The position numbers and the translations under genes were made by a program. A stretch of 64,000 nucleotides of DNA, taken from Palsa-504 sp050011155 (lineage in GTDB: Bacteria > Actinomycetota > Actinomycetes > Streptosporangiales > Streptosporangiaceae). Shown here in pieces: positions 1 through 7,320 of the stretch; positions within the stretch are counted from its first letter, which is position 1, and every line of letters starts with the position of its first letter. The DNA is taken from contig JBEKJP010000016.1 of NCBI GenBank assembly GCA_050011155.1, positions 35,917-99,916 on the forward strand, written 5' to 3'. Below the pieces are notes generated by a model that had not been told where the DNA came from, did no database searches, and worked only from the letters and a program-made list of their open reading frames with translations.

Positions 1-531
1 CTGCCAGCCGGCCTGCTCGCCAACTCCATCGGCGAGGCCGCCTTCATGACCGGCCTGGAGCGCAACTCCGACGTCGTCCTGATGAGCTCCTACGCCCCGC
101 TGTTCGCGAACTACAACCATACCCAGTGGAACCCGGACCTGATCGGCTACGACCAGCTCAGCAGCTTCGGCTCGACTTCCTACTGGGTGCAGCAGCTGTT
201 CGCCCGCAACGTCGGGAACAAGGTGCTGCCGGTCAGCGCCACCGCCACCGGGCTGTACTACTCCGCGACCATCGACAGCCGCAGCGGCCAGGTGTACCTG
301 AAGATCGTCAACCCGGGCGCCCAGGACGTGCCGGCCCAGATCACCTTCGGCGGCCGCCAGGTCCAGCTGGCCAGCATCGAGGTGCTCGGCGACCCCGACC
401 CGCAGGCCGGCAACACGCTGGCGAACCCGGACGCCGTGGTGCCCAGCCGCGGCACGCTGCGCGGCTCGGCCGGCGTCTTCACCTATCAGGTCCCGGCCAG
501 CTCCCTGACCGTCATGCGGGTGGCGCGCTAG
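1..531 (+). CDS. GH51 alpha-L-arabinofuranosidase, C-terminal part (truncated by window edge)
   Basis: This is the last 176 residues of a glycoside hydrolase; the reading frame is open at base 1 and stops at 529-531. The stretch GEAAFMTGLERNSDVV, then SYAPLFAN, a W-NPDLI motif and a region ending in a small beta domain is typical of the end of the GH51 (beta/alpha)8 barrel followed by its C-terminal beta-sandwich. GH51 enzymes remove terminal arabinofuranosyl groups from arabinoxylan or arabinan. The catalytic acid/base and nucleophile lie upstream, outside the window, so activity cannot be judged. It ends in a normal stop with no extension. The call rests on recognising family sequence; a related family (GH62 or GH43) is unlikely. 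Confidence 0.82.
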   Translation: MPAGLLANSIGEAAFMTGLERNSDVVLMSSYAPLFANYNHTQWNPDLIGYDQLSSFGSTSYWVQQLFARNVGNKVLPVSATATGLYYSATIDSRSGQVYLKIVNPGAQDVPAQITFGGRQVQLASIEVLGDPDPQAGNTLANPDAVVPSRGTLRGSAGVFTYQVPASSLTVMRVAR

Positions 532-776
532 GGCACGTCCGGTCGATCACGCCCTCCGGAATAACAGCATTCCGCGCAGATCCCCGTGGGAGAACCGGAG
601 AATGCGGATCTGTCATGGATAGGGGGCGTGCTGCAGAAGTTCCAGAAGCGTTTTGCCTGGCAGGGACAGGATGCCGGGGCGCCGGGCCACCCCGCGGGCG
701 GTGTTCTTGATGCTGACGGTGCACAGGCCATCTCACGAGGGGTGTGCTGCGCCGGGCGCCCCGCGGCAGGACGTAG

Positions 777-826
777 TGAAACCGCGGTCCCAGTGCGCCC
801 TGACGCGATGAAAGCGCAGTTCCGCC
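777..826. repeat. Dispersed ~50-bp repeat, copy 1 of 4
   Basis: Intergenic element beginning TGAAACC, with an internal CCTGACGCG segment and ending GCAGTTCC. It matches by eye the elements at 8181, 32893 and 44409. It fills the gap between the arabinofuranosidase and the convergent cyclase-like gene; I see nothing else between 532 and 776. Confidence 0.55.
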
Positions 827-1486
827 TCAGGCAGGTCGCCGGTAGCTGTCTATCCGTGTCACCCGGTGCGGCGTGATGTACTCGGGCGCGCGGACCCAGC
901 CTGGGTAGCGCCTGCCCGCGACGTGCACGCGCACGAGCGGATGGAAGGACTGGTCGTCGATGCCGTCGTAGCCGTGGCGGACCAGCGAGTTGTGGATTTC
1001 CCCCGAGATGACCAGCACCAGCGGATCGGCCGTCTCCCGCAGGGCCCGCTTGACCCGGGTCGCGTCGAGCAGGCGGAAGGCGACGTCCAGGGCCTCGCCG
1101 AAGCATCCGTTGGAGTCATAGTGGACTTCCCCCGCGTGCACCACGACCCGGACTCGCAGTTGCCGCTGTGGCTGGCTGTGCCGCGGGAGGCTGGTGTTGT
1201 ACTCGGCGAGAAGCCGGCTGAGCAAGGGGATGGCCCGGTTCAGTAGCAGTGCCTTGGGCGCCTGATCAACCGGATGAATGAGCGCCAGGATCCCGTCGCC
1301 CCGGTCGATGAAGGGGTCGCGGTACCGCTTTCCGATCCCCGCCGTGCACAACGCTACCTCGAACAGCTCGTAGGCCTTGTTCCTGAGCTCACCCTTGACC
1401 GAATTGGGGCGGGTGGTGGAACTCTCGATGTCCAAGGCCGCGATGGCGCGGTAATAGGGCAGGCCGGCCACCTGGAGCGGCCCCAT
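827..1486 (-). CDS. Class III nucleotidyl cyclase-like protein
   Basis: A 219-residue soluble protein with the layout of a class III adenylate/guanylate cyclase catalytic domain and nothing else. The two metal-binding aspartates are present: D19 in the DIESST motif and D64 in RGDG. The later HAGEVHYD...FGEALDVAFRLL stretch matches the cyclase dimer-interface segment, but the usual transition-state asparagine is D134 (LDVAFR), while the following arginine R138 is kept. The ATG is preceded by AGGAGAAGG and overlaps the stop of a 23-codon ORF (TGATG), which implies translational coupling. It diverges from the toroid-like gene at 1956. Proteins of this type recur in actinomycetes as hypotheticals. 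Whether it makes cAMP, cGMP, a pyrimidine cNMP or nothing cannot be told. Confidence 0.72.
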   Translation of the reverse strand: MGPLQVAGLPYYRAIAALDIESSTTRPNSVKGELRNKAYELFEVALCTAGIGKRYRDPFIDRGDGILALIHPVDQAPKALLLNRAIPLLSRLLAEYNTSLPRHSQPQRQLRVRVVVHAGEVHYDSNGCFGEALDVAFRLLDATRVKRALRETADPLVLVISGEIHNSLVRHGYDGIDDQSFHPLVRVHVAGRRYPGWVRAPEYITPHRVTRIDSYRRPA

Positions 1487-1557
1487 CAGCCTTCTCCTGA
1501 CGGGAACCGGATCGGAGTGGCGACAACTGTCGGGGGCGGTCCGACATGAACAGACAT
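1486..1557 (-). CDS. 23-residue leader peptide coupled to the cyclase-like gene
   Basis: A short ORF starting MSVHVGPPP and ending PSGEG has a near-ideal ribosome binding site (GGGAGGGAAG directly before the ATG). Its TGA overlaps the ATG of the cyclase-like gene by two bases. It could be a coupling or attenuation leader, or a small product in its own right. There are no Cys, Ser-rich core or leader signatures of a known modified-peptide family. The evidence is spacing and the ribosome binding site only. Confidence 0.45.
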   Translation of the reverse strand: MSVHVGPPPTVVATPIRFPSGEG

Positions 1558-1913
1558 CTTCCCTCCCTGTAGGGAGTTACCGTGCACGCAAGCCGCCGGC
1601 CGGGATACGGCCAGACGGCGACAGGGAGCCCAGGCCGAGCCCGGCGGGTTACGCCGGGGCCGGCGGGGGCTTGAGGGGAGCTGCGACGAGACAGACGGAC
1701 CGGCGGCGCTGCGGCGGCGACGCTCTGGCCCCTGTTGGTGGTCATCGCTTCTCCCTGCGCTGGATGGCGGGGCGACAACTGTCACCAACTCCGTTGTCGG
1801 TGTTGTCGTATGCTAAGCCTGCTGTCTCTGACAATTGACGATTCTGTCATACCCGGCCCGACAACTGCCATACGTTATCCGCGACTTTTGTCGGGTTGTC
1901 GGATAAGCTGTCG
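1522..1913. promoter_or_regulatory. Divergent control region with repeated GACAAC/GTTGTC motifs
   Basis: The gap between the leader/cyclase operon and the toroid-like gene contains GACAACTGTC at 1522-1531 and again at 1774-1783. GTTGTC occurs at 1793 and 1802, GACAATTGAC at 1830, GACAACTGCC at 1860, and GTTGTC at 1895, followed by CTGTCG at 1908. TGACA at 1829 and TGTCA at 1845 form an inverted pair with 11 bases between. Such clustering of one hexamer in both orientations fits operators for a local regulator, possibly the HTH-bearing protein encoded at 1956. This is inference from sequence alone. Confidence 0.45.
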
Positions 1914-1955
1914 TGGAACCGATCTTGCCGGTCGCGGTACCCAGGAGAAGGGGAG

Positions 1956-3713
1956 ATGGCCGAGCCACTGGATCCCGCCACTCTCGGCGTAGCGTCCGCT
2001 CTGAAGAGCCTCCGGACGCGGACCGGCCTGCGAGAAGAACGGCTTCAGGGTACCGAGCTGGTGCTCGACACCCTCGCCGGGTTGGCCAGCGTCCGCGCCC
2101 TGATCAGCGCCGGAGAATCTCCCGAACGGGCCATCGTGCGCGCCGTCCAGGCGGCCGCGAGCACCCTGGAGCCCACCATGAGCATCGTCGCCGACGTGAG
2201 CCTCGGTCTCGAGCTCTCCGCCGGCCTGGTCCCGGACGCCGATCTCTACGGCCAGGACCTCGGCCAGCGCCGGGAAGCCCTGCTGCGGAACTGGGACCGG
2301 CTGCACGAGGTGCGATCCGCACCTCCTGGCAGAAGGCCTTCGCCCCGGGCGCTGCGGCTGGAGGTCGAATCCGAGGCGCTCACGGCGCTCGCGGCCGCGC
2401 TCACCGTGGGAGCAAGCGCCGCCGAGCCGGTCGGCGCCGCTGCGGAGCGGATCAAGCCACGGACCCGTGAGCGCCGGCCGGACACTTCTCCGGCCAGCCA
2501 GGCGGAGTTGCAGGTCTTCAGCACCGAGCTCACCCGGACGCTGCACATACGCCAGACGACCGTCGAGCAGGCCGCGGCCGAACTCGCTATTCCGCCTGCC
2601 GATATCGCCCGGTGGACCTCGGGCCAGGAACTGCCGTCGGAGCCGGAAGCCCGCTCGCTGGACGAGTACCTCACGGCCCGCGGCGCGATCCAGAACCTGG
2701 TCACCGACCTGCGCTCCCGGCCGGAACGGGTCGCCCCCCGGCTCGTTCCGGTGCCGCCGCCGAGTTCGGCCGCACCGACCCTGCTCCAGACGTTCTCGGA
2801 TGCCGCGAGGGCGCTGCGGGACTGCCTGGTCAGGGACGATGATGGCCAGCCCTTGGGGTGGCCGGGCGATCTGCGCGACCTGCAGGGTGAGGCGACGCCA
2901 ACATCGACGGCCTATGGCATCAAGACGATGCTCCTGCTCGAGGATGGCCTGGCCGCGGACCTGGTCCCGGTCGCGGAGAACCTGCGCAGGATGGCTGATC
3001 CCGACGGCGGGTACGCGAGCCGCGGACAGCGCGAGCCGCGCCCCGAGACGACCGCAGTCGTGCTGAACGCGCTGCGCCGGATCGGCGCCACCGGGGACTT
3101 CGCGACGCACGCGGCGCAGATGGAGAGCGACCTGGGTGACTTCGAGAGGTCGCGGCCGTTCATCCTCACGGCGATCCTGGAGACCAGTCTGCTGCTCGAC
3201 CCCGGCAGCAGGTTCGTGGAGACCCTGATCGACAGCCTACTCGCCGCGCGTCGGCCCTACGACGACCTACTGCTGTGGCCGGAGAAAGCCGAGCCCTTGC
3301 TCATCGACCCGAATCCATCGGTGGCGCACACCGCGCGGGCCGTGCGGGTGCTGGCCAGCGTGCGGGCGCTGCGGCCGTCCAGCCCGGTCCAAGATGCCCT
3401 GGATCAGGCGACGGCCTGGCTGATCGGGCAGCGCGACCTGCACAACGCGTACGAGGTAACTGAGCGCGGGCTTGAGATGGTGCTCATCCGGCACTTCACG
3501 GCGGCGTGGGTGGTGAAAGCCCTGGTCTCGGCGGGCCTGCCGGCCACGCACCCGGCGGTGAGCAGTCCGCTGGCCGAGATCTGGAACAGTTACGGCGGGG
3601 ACACCGTGGCCCTGTGGGCCTGGGACAATGGCGACCTGCCGATCTGGCTGACCTTCGACGCAGTCGAGGCCCTGCGGCTTGCCAACCTGGCCATCGCCGC
3701 ACGTCCCGGCTAA
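1956..3713 (+). CDS. HTH-like and alpha/alpha-toroid-like protein of unknown function
   Basis: A 585-residue protein started at the ATG behind AGGAGAAGGGGAG; an in-frame TTG lies 60 bases upstream but has no good ribosome site. The N-terminus (about residues 5-45) and a second segment (about 195-260, TVEQAAAELAIPPADIARWTSG) look like XRE-type helix-turn-helix units. A Pro-rich linker near 270-290 leads to about 300 residues of repeated helical pairs, such as the GIKTMLLLEDGL and ETTAVVLNALRRIG segments. These resemble the alpha/alpha toroid of terpene-cyclase and squalene-oxidase repeat proteins, but the DxDD or QW catalytic motifs are not evident. It is divergent from the cyclase-like gene across a motif-rich spacer, which suggests joint control. 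Function unknown; a regulator or scaffold is plausible. Confidence 0.62.
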   Translation: MAEPLDPATLGVASALKSLRTRTGLREERLQGTELVLDTLAGLASVRALISAGESPERAIVRAVQAAASTLEPTMSIVADVSLGLELSAGLVPDADLYGQDLGQRREALLRNWDRLHEVRSAPPGRRPSPRALRLEVESEALTALAAALTVGASAAEPVGAAAERIKPRTRERRPDTSPASQAELQVFSTELTRTLHIRQTTVEQAAAELAIPPADIARWTSGQELPSEPEARSLDEYLTARGAIQNLVTDLRSRPERVAPRLVPVPPPSSAAPTLLQTFSDAARALRDCLVRDDDGQPLGWPGDLRDLQGEATPTSTAYGIKTMLLLEDGLAADLVPVAENLRRMADPDGGYASRGQREPRPETTAVVLNALRRIGATGDFATHAAQMESDLGDFERSRPFILTAILETSLLLDPGSRFVETLIDSLLAARRPYDDLLLWPEKAEPLLIDPNPSVAHTARAVRVLASVRALRPSSPVQDALDQATAWLIGQRDLHNAYEVTERGLEMVLIRHFTAAWVVKALVSAGLPATHPAVSSPLAEIWNSYGGDTVALWAWDNGDLPIWLTFDAVEALRLANLAIAARPG

Positions 3714-3800
3714 TCTCCGCGGGCCATGGCGCGGTTTGTCAGCTGGATCGGCTATCCAGGATGCGGTCGTGAAAATTTCATATTACGAAACAGCGGAACG

Positions 3801-3940
3801 CCTGGCGGGGCGCTAGAATTTGCAGCCGTACCTGGTGTGATGTGTTTCCGGTGGACACAGCCACGAGCGAGTGTTGCGGATCGGAAGGATGCATTCACTC
3901 AGTCATTCGGACAAAGTTTCCTAAAGGGAACACCAGGTCG
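3801..3940 (+). repeat. Imperfect ~130-bp element, copy A
   Basis: Shares about three quarters of its bases by eye with copy B at 5118-5250. Best-kept blocks are the start (CTAG-ATTTGC-GCC), the GGTGGAC-CAG-CACGAGC segment, GGAAGGATGCAT, and CGGACAAAGT followed by TAAAGGGAAC. In this copy GTTTCC-TAAA-GGGAAC forms a six-pair hairpin. Reading frames are not conserved between copies, so it looks non-coding: an RNA or regulatory element, or a recombination repeat flanking the two-TM gene. Confidence 0.6.
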
Positions 3941-4065
3941 AATATTCAATGTTTGGTGGCCCGTCATGGAAAAAACTGTACTGGCGTCCTATTCAAGAAT
4001 GGATCGGGACCGAGGTGCAGGGGGGTTCAAGGGTGTACCCGGATCCTGGCAGCCTGGAGTGGGCA

Positions 4066-4776
4066 ATGGATGTAGCGCAACACAGGGCCACGTGGTCTGC
4101 CGCGTGGGGTGTACTGGCGATGCTATTCGGTGCGGGAGTAGTCCCCATATGGTTGACGGCCCGATCGCCAAAGTCGGATATCCCGATGTGGCCTGCATGG
4201 ATGCTCGCCGGCCTAACGGTTTCCGCCATGTACATCTCTATTTCCTACCTGACCGGGAGATGGTGGCCTGTCATCGGCAAGAGGGGCCGCAGCGGTAAAG
4301 TAGACCTCATTCCTGAACGGGTAGATGAATGTCTGCGCCTCATACTCGTAAATGACGGCCCGGCCACCCAATTCTTCGTTCAGGTGATCTCTGTCATTCC
4401 GCCGCTGGGGAAGTGGGAACCGTCGCAGAACTGGACCATCCCATGGCTGGAGGACAGTTCAACCGAGCCAAAGCTGATTCTTGCCGGCGCAAGACGGCCG
4501 CTGGATTTTGCACGATATGACGCTGCTGCGGTTACGGCTGATCTCGGTAAGGGCAGTAATGGCACTGCTCATTGGCGATTTCCTACGGTGCCTCGCACTA
4601 TCGAGGCCAGATACTACAATCTGCTCAGGCTGGAAGATCTCGAGGACCAGCATTTCACGCTGACAGTTCGTATTATGAGCGCAAGCTCGGAACATTATCT
4701 AGACCGAGTGCTCACTGTGGGAATCAGGAATGGAAATCCAGCCTGCGATATTGCGCCCATCGGTGCCGGTAGATGA
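4066..4776 (+). CDS. Two-TM membrane protein with cytoplasmic or surface domain, unknown function
   Basis: A 236-residue protein. The ATG at 4066 follows GGAG with good spacing; the frame is open back to 3949, but no ribosome site supports an earlier start. Two hydrophobic helices lie at about residues 13-30 (VLAMLFGAGVVPIWL) and 42-64 (WMLAGLTVSAMYISISYL), joined by a short polar loop. They are followed by a basic RGRSGK stretch and about 160 soluble residues rich in beta-type sequence. No catalytic motif was recognised. G+C is visibly lower than in neighbours, a sign of acquisition. It sits between the two copies of a ~130-bp element and upstream of the radical SAM gene, so it may be cargo of a duplication or a membrane partner of the same system. 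Confidence 0.55.
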   Translation: MDVAQHRATWSAAWGVLAMLFGAGVVPIWLTARSPKSDIPMWPAWMLAGLTVSAMYISISYLTGRWWPVIGKRGRSGKVDLIPERVDECLRLILVNDGPATQFFVQVISVIPPLGKWEPSQNWTIPWLEDSSTEPKLILAGARRPLDFARYDAAAVTADLGKGSNGTAHWRFPTVPRTIEARYYNLLRLEDLEDQHFTLTVRIMSASSEHYLDRVLTVGIRNGNPACDIAPIGAGR

Positions 4777-5117
4777 CCACCCGTCCTTCTCCCGCTAGGG
4801 GCCGATGCTACTCAGTCGCCGGCCTTCCTCCGTGCAGGCCCTCGGCTTGGGCCGGCCGCCGCAGTCGACTCCGCCGTAAGGTCGCCGCGCTTGACGCGGG
4901 GAATCACGCGCGTTTCCTCCGACCTGGAGTGCGATACTGGCAAGCAGCCTCGTTGCTCAGGCTCGGCCCCTCAGGAACGGGGGTTGCTGTGCGGCCAAAG
5001 CATCCTTCAGATCCAAAGGGCCTTCGATGCCACCGGGACGCGGCCACTGGCAAACCTGGTCATCCCGGAGGCCTTGCGCGGTCTCTGCCTCCCGCCCGTT
5101 GCCATGGCATAATGCCA
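4777..5117. other. Non-coding gap before repeat copy B
   Basis: No convincing gene is seen here. A long frame open through this stretch joins the radical SAM gene, but its sequence is low-quality translated spacer with no ribosome site. The end of the gap holds an 8-bp-arm palindrome, CATGGCAT-A-ATGCCATG at 5103-5119, directly abutting repeat copy B. Confidence 0.5.
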
Positions 5118-5250
5118 TGCCCGGGGCTAGGATTTGCTGCCATACATGGCATGATGTTTTCAGGTGGACGCAGTCACGAGCTATCGTCCGCGTTGGAAGG
5201 ATGCATCCTAGTCATCCGGACAAAGTCTTTTAAAGGGAACATTAAGTCCG
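5118..5250 (+). repeat. Imperfect ~130-bp element, copy B
   Basis: Counterpart of the element at 3801-3940, ending about 110 bases before the radical SAM start. The GGTGGACGCAGTCACGAGC, GGAAGGATGCAT and CGGACAAAGT blocks are kept. The terminal hairpin arm differs (GTCTTT against GTTTCC), which weakens the stem and leaves mostly G-U pairs. Because it lies upstream of two genes in the same orientation, a shared leader RNA or operator is possible. Confidence 0.6.
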
Positions 5251-5360
5251 TTACTTCTTTTTGTTGCCTTGATTGCACGAAAATATACCTCGCCTGTCGT
5301 ATCGCACCTCGGGTAATCGTTGAGTTTTCTGTTTTCGAAGTTTGTGGGAAAGGATGCTCG

Positions 5361-6245
5361 TTGGACGCTGGCGGAACCTCGGCTGTGACGGTGAAAGCAC
5401 CGCTGCTGGCTGGGCCGGAGGCCGAGATCCCGTCGGTCGATTGGTGGATCACAAGCCGCTGTAACCTCGCATGCGATTTCTGTTACGGGCCGGTGCCGGG
5501 CAAGGATCCGGTTGAAAGCCGGGAGCTGATCCTCCGGGCGCTCGCGACCTCTTCCGCGCGCGTCGTGACCTTCTGCGGCGGGGAACCGCTGCTCATACGC
5601 AAGGTTGGTCAGTATGCGGCTCAGCTCGGTCGACAGGGCAAGGCCACCGTGCTCAACACCAACGGCCAGATCCTGCGCAGGCGCATCGACCAGGGGCTCA
5701 AGCTGGCTGACTTCACTATGGTTGGCATCTCGGTCGACGGCGCCACGCCGGACGTCCACCGCGCGATGCGCGGGAGGGATGCTGATCTGGACGAGGTGCT
5801 AGCGGCGGCCCGGGTGGTCAGCAAGCACTCTGACGTCAGCCTGAAGCTTGCCACCGTGGTCAGCAGCGTGAACTGGGAATCCCTGCCCCAACTGGCCGAG
5901 ATCGTCCACAAGCTCCGGCCGGAGGTCTGGCGCTTGTACCAGTACAGCAGCCGGGGCGACCAGAACTTCGGCCAGCAGCGACACAGGCTGACGGATGAAG
6001 ATTTCCAGCTCCTAGTCAAGGAAGCCGCGAACCTGGCTGCTCCCGTGCTGACGGCGCCGTCCAACGAAGCCGAGACGGCAGGCTGCCTCATCGTCGATCC
6101 TTCCGGGGAAGTTCTCCAGCCGTCCGGTGACGGATACGTCCGGCGCGGAAACTGCCTCGAGGAGCCACTGGACCGCATCTGGACCGCGATCCCGACGCAA
6201 GGAGCGATCATCGACAATAAGCGCTGGCTGTCGGTTCTCGGCTAA
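5361..6245 (+). CDS. Radical SAM protein with viperin-like C-terminal half
   Basis: A 294-residue enzyme. TTG at 5361 is chosen because GGAAAGGA ends six bases before it; GTG at 5385 is the alternative. The cluster motif CNLACDFC gives C34, C38 and C41, and FCGGEP at 72-76 is the SAM-contacting GGE motif; NTNG and ISVDG strands follow. The second half (LRPEVWRLYQYSSRGDQ, then LTDEDF, APSNEAE and LIVDPSGEVLQPSG) follows the order of motifs in viperin: P-x-W-x-Q, G-x-N, I-T-D-E-E-F, P-E-S-N, Y-L-I-L-D. Viperins make 3'-deoxy-3',4'-didehydro nucleotides that stop viral polymerases. The viperin KxN motif reads KLA here, so substrate may differ. A MoaA-type or other SPASM-less radical SAM role remains possible. 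A PfkB kinase gene follows. Confidence 0.75.
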   Translation: MDAGGTSAVTVKAPLLAGPEAEIPSVDWWITSRCNLACDFCYGPVPGKDPVESRELILRALATSSARVVTFCGGEPLLIRKVGQYAAQLGRQGKATVLNTNGQILRRRIDQGLKLADFTMVGISVDGATPDVHRAMRGRDADLDEVLAAARVVSKHSDVSLKLATVVSSVNWESLPQLAEIVHKLRPEVWRLYQYSSRGDQNFGQQRHRLTDEDFQLLVKEAANLAAPVLTAPSNEAETAGCLIVDPSGEVLQPSGDGYVRRGNCLEEPLDRIWTAIPTQGAIIDNKRWLSVLG

Positions 6246-6364
6246 GCGCCATTAGCTAGCTGACGGCAGGCCAGGCGGCATCTGCCGTGGATATCAGTTG
6301 TCATCCGGGAGTTCAGTCGGAATTTCGCCGGTCGTTGCGAGGACGGACGAAAATCGTGCTCACC

Positions 6365-7255
6365 ATGACGCCCTCGGCTGATCTGGTCCTCATCGGCCAC
6401 GTCGGCTTCGCCACTGAGCGGATGGCCGACGGCTCGGTGGCCTCCTACCCGGGCGGATCCGGCTTCGCCTCGGCTTTCGCCGCGGCGGCTCTGCTCGACG
6501 GTGTCGGCCTGGTCGCGCAGGTGGGCGCGGACTTCGACCTGGGCGTTCTCAAAGCCCTGAGTATCGGCCTGGAAGGAGTCGCCGTCCTGCCCGGCCTCTC
6601 GGCCAGCTTCCGCATCGAGCAGCACGACGACGGCCGCCTGTCCTTCAGTTCCGATCTAGGCGTAGCCGCCGAGCCCAGCCTCGTCTCGTTCCCGGCGTCC
6701 TACCTGCGGGCGAGGTACGTGCACCTGGGGAGCGCGCCGCCGCGGCAGCAACTGGCCTGGCTTGAATTCCTCCGCGCCCACCGATGTCAGGCCCAGGTGT
6801 CGGTGGACATGTTCGAGCCCTTCGTCGCGGCGGAGCCGGACGCCTGTCGTGAGGCCTGCGCCCACGCGGATTTCATCTTTCTCAACGAAACGGAATACCG
6901 GGGGCTTTACCAAGGCCGGCCGCATCCGCGAGCGCCGATGATCCGCAAGCACGGACCCGGCGGCGCCGAGTTCCTCGCGCCGGAGGTCAAGTTCCGGGTC
7001 CCGGCTCCCGCGGTCGGCGAAGTGGACCCGATCGGAGCCGGCGAAATACTCGCCGGGGCCTTCCTCGCCCTGCGCGCTCGGGGGCTAGCCGAGGAGCAGG
7101 CGCTGACCTACTCGGTCGCCGTCGCCGCCCGGTCCGTGACCGAACTCGGGGTGGCCGGCCCGCAGCTAACCGGCGAACTCGACCGCGTCCGGGCGGAGCT
7201 AGGGTCTCACCTGGTCGCGCATGATCCCAGTATCCTCCGTGATCTGAACGCTTGA
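6365..7255 (+). CDS. PfkB-family (ribokinase-type) kinase with GAGE motif
   Basis: A 296-residue protein with the PfkB fold: an N-terminal strand and GG motif (YPGGSGFASAFAAA), a middle lid region, the NETEY segment typical of the family before the active site, and a C-terminal DPIGAGEILAGAFL motif at about 221-234. PfkB kinases phosphorylate sugars or nucleosides, adenosine kinase being a member. The catalytic base is normally the Asp of GAGD; here it is Glu227. The start at 6365 is the first ATG in the homologous region; a GTG at 6356 is possible and no strong ribosome site is seen. It follows the viperin-like gene after 119 bases. Viperin homologues are often encoded beside nucleotide kinases, so a nucleoside substrate is a reasonable inference. 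Confidence 0.75.
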   Translation: MTPSADLVLIGHVGFATERMADGSVASYPGGSGFASAFAAAALLDGVGLVAQVGADFDLGVLKALSIGLEGVAVLPGLSASFRIEQHDDGRLSFSSDLGVAAEPSLVSFPASYLRARYVHLGSAPPRQQLAWLEFLRAHRCQAQVSVDMFEPFVAAEPDACREACAHADFIFLNETEYRGLYQGRPHPRAPMIRKHGPGGAEFLAPEVKFRVPAPAVGEVDPIGAGEILAGAFLALRARGLAEEQALTYSVAVAARSVTELGVAGPQLTGELDRVRAELGSHLVAHDPSILRDLNA

Positions 7256-7320
7256 CCTTTCCCTTGGGTCAGGCCGGAGGCTCGGGGCACCGGGCAGGTC
7301 GCCCGGTCCTGGAGGAGACC

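Noticed and set aside
1389..1745. Minus-strand frame starting MTTNRGQSV behind a good AGGGAGAAG site
   Set aside because: It runs 97 bases into the cyclase-like gene in another frame and reads as Arg/Pro-rich translated spacer. A short peptide is conceivable but nothing supports it.
4773..5360. N-terminal extension of the radical SAM gene back to 4773
   Set aside because: This part includes the non-coding repeat copy B and has no ribosome site at its start; family-like sequence begins only after about 5420.
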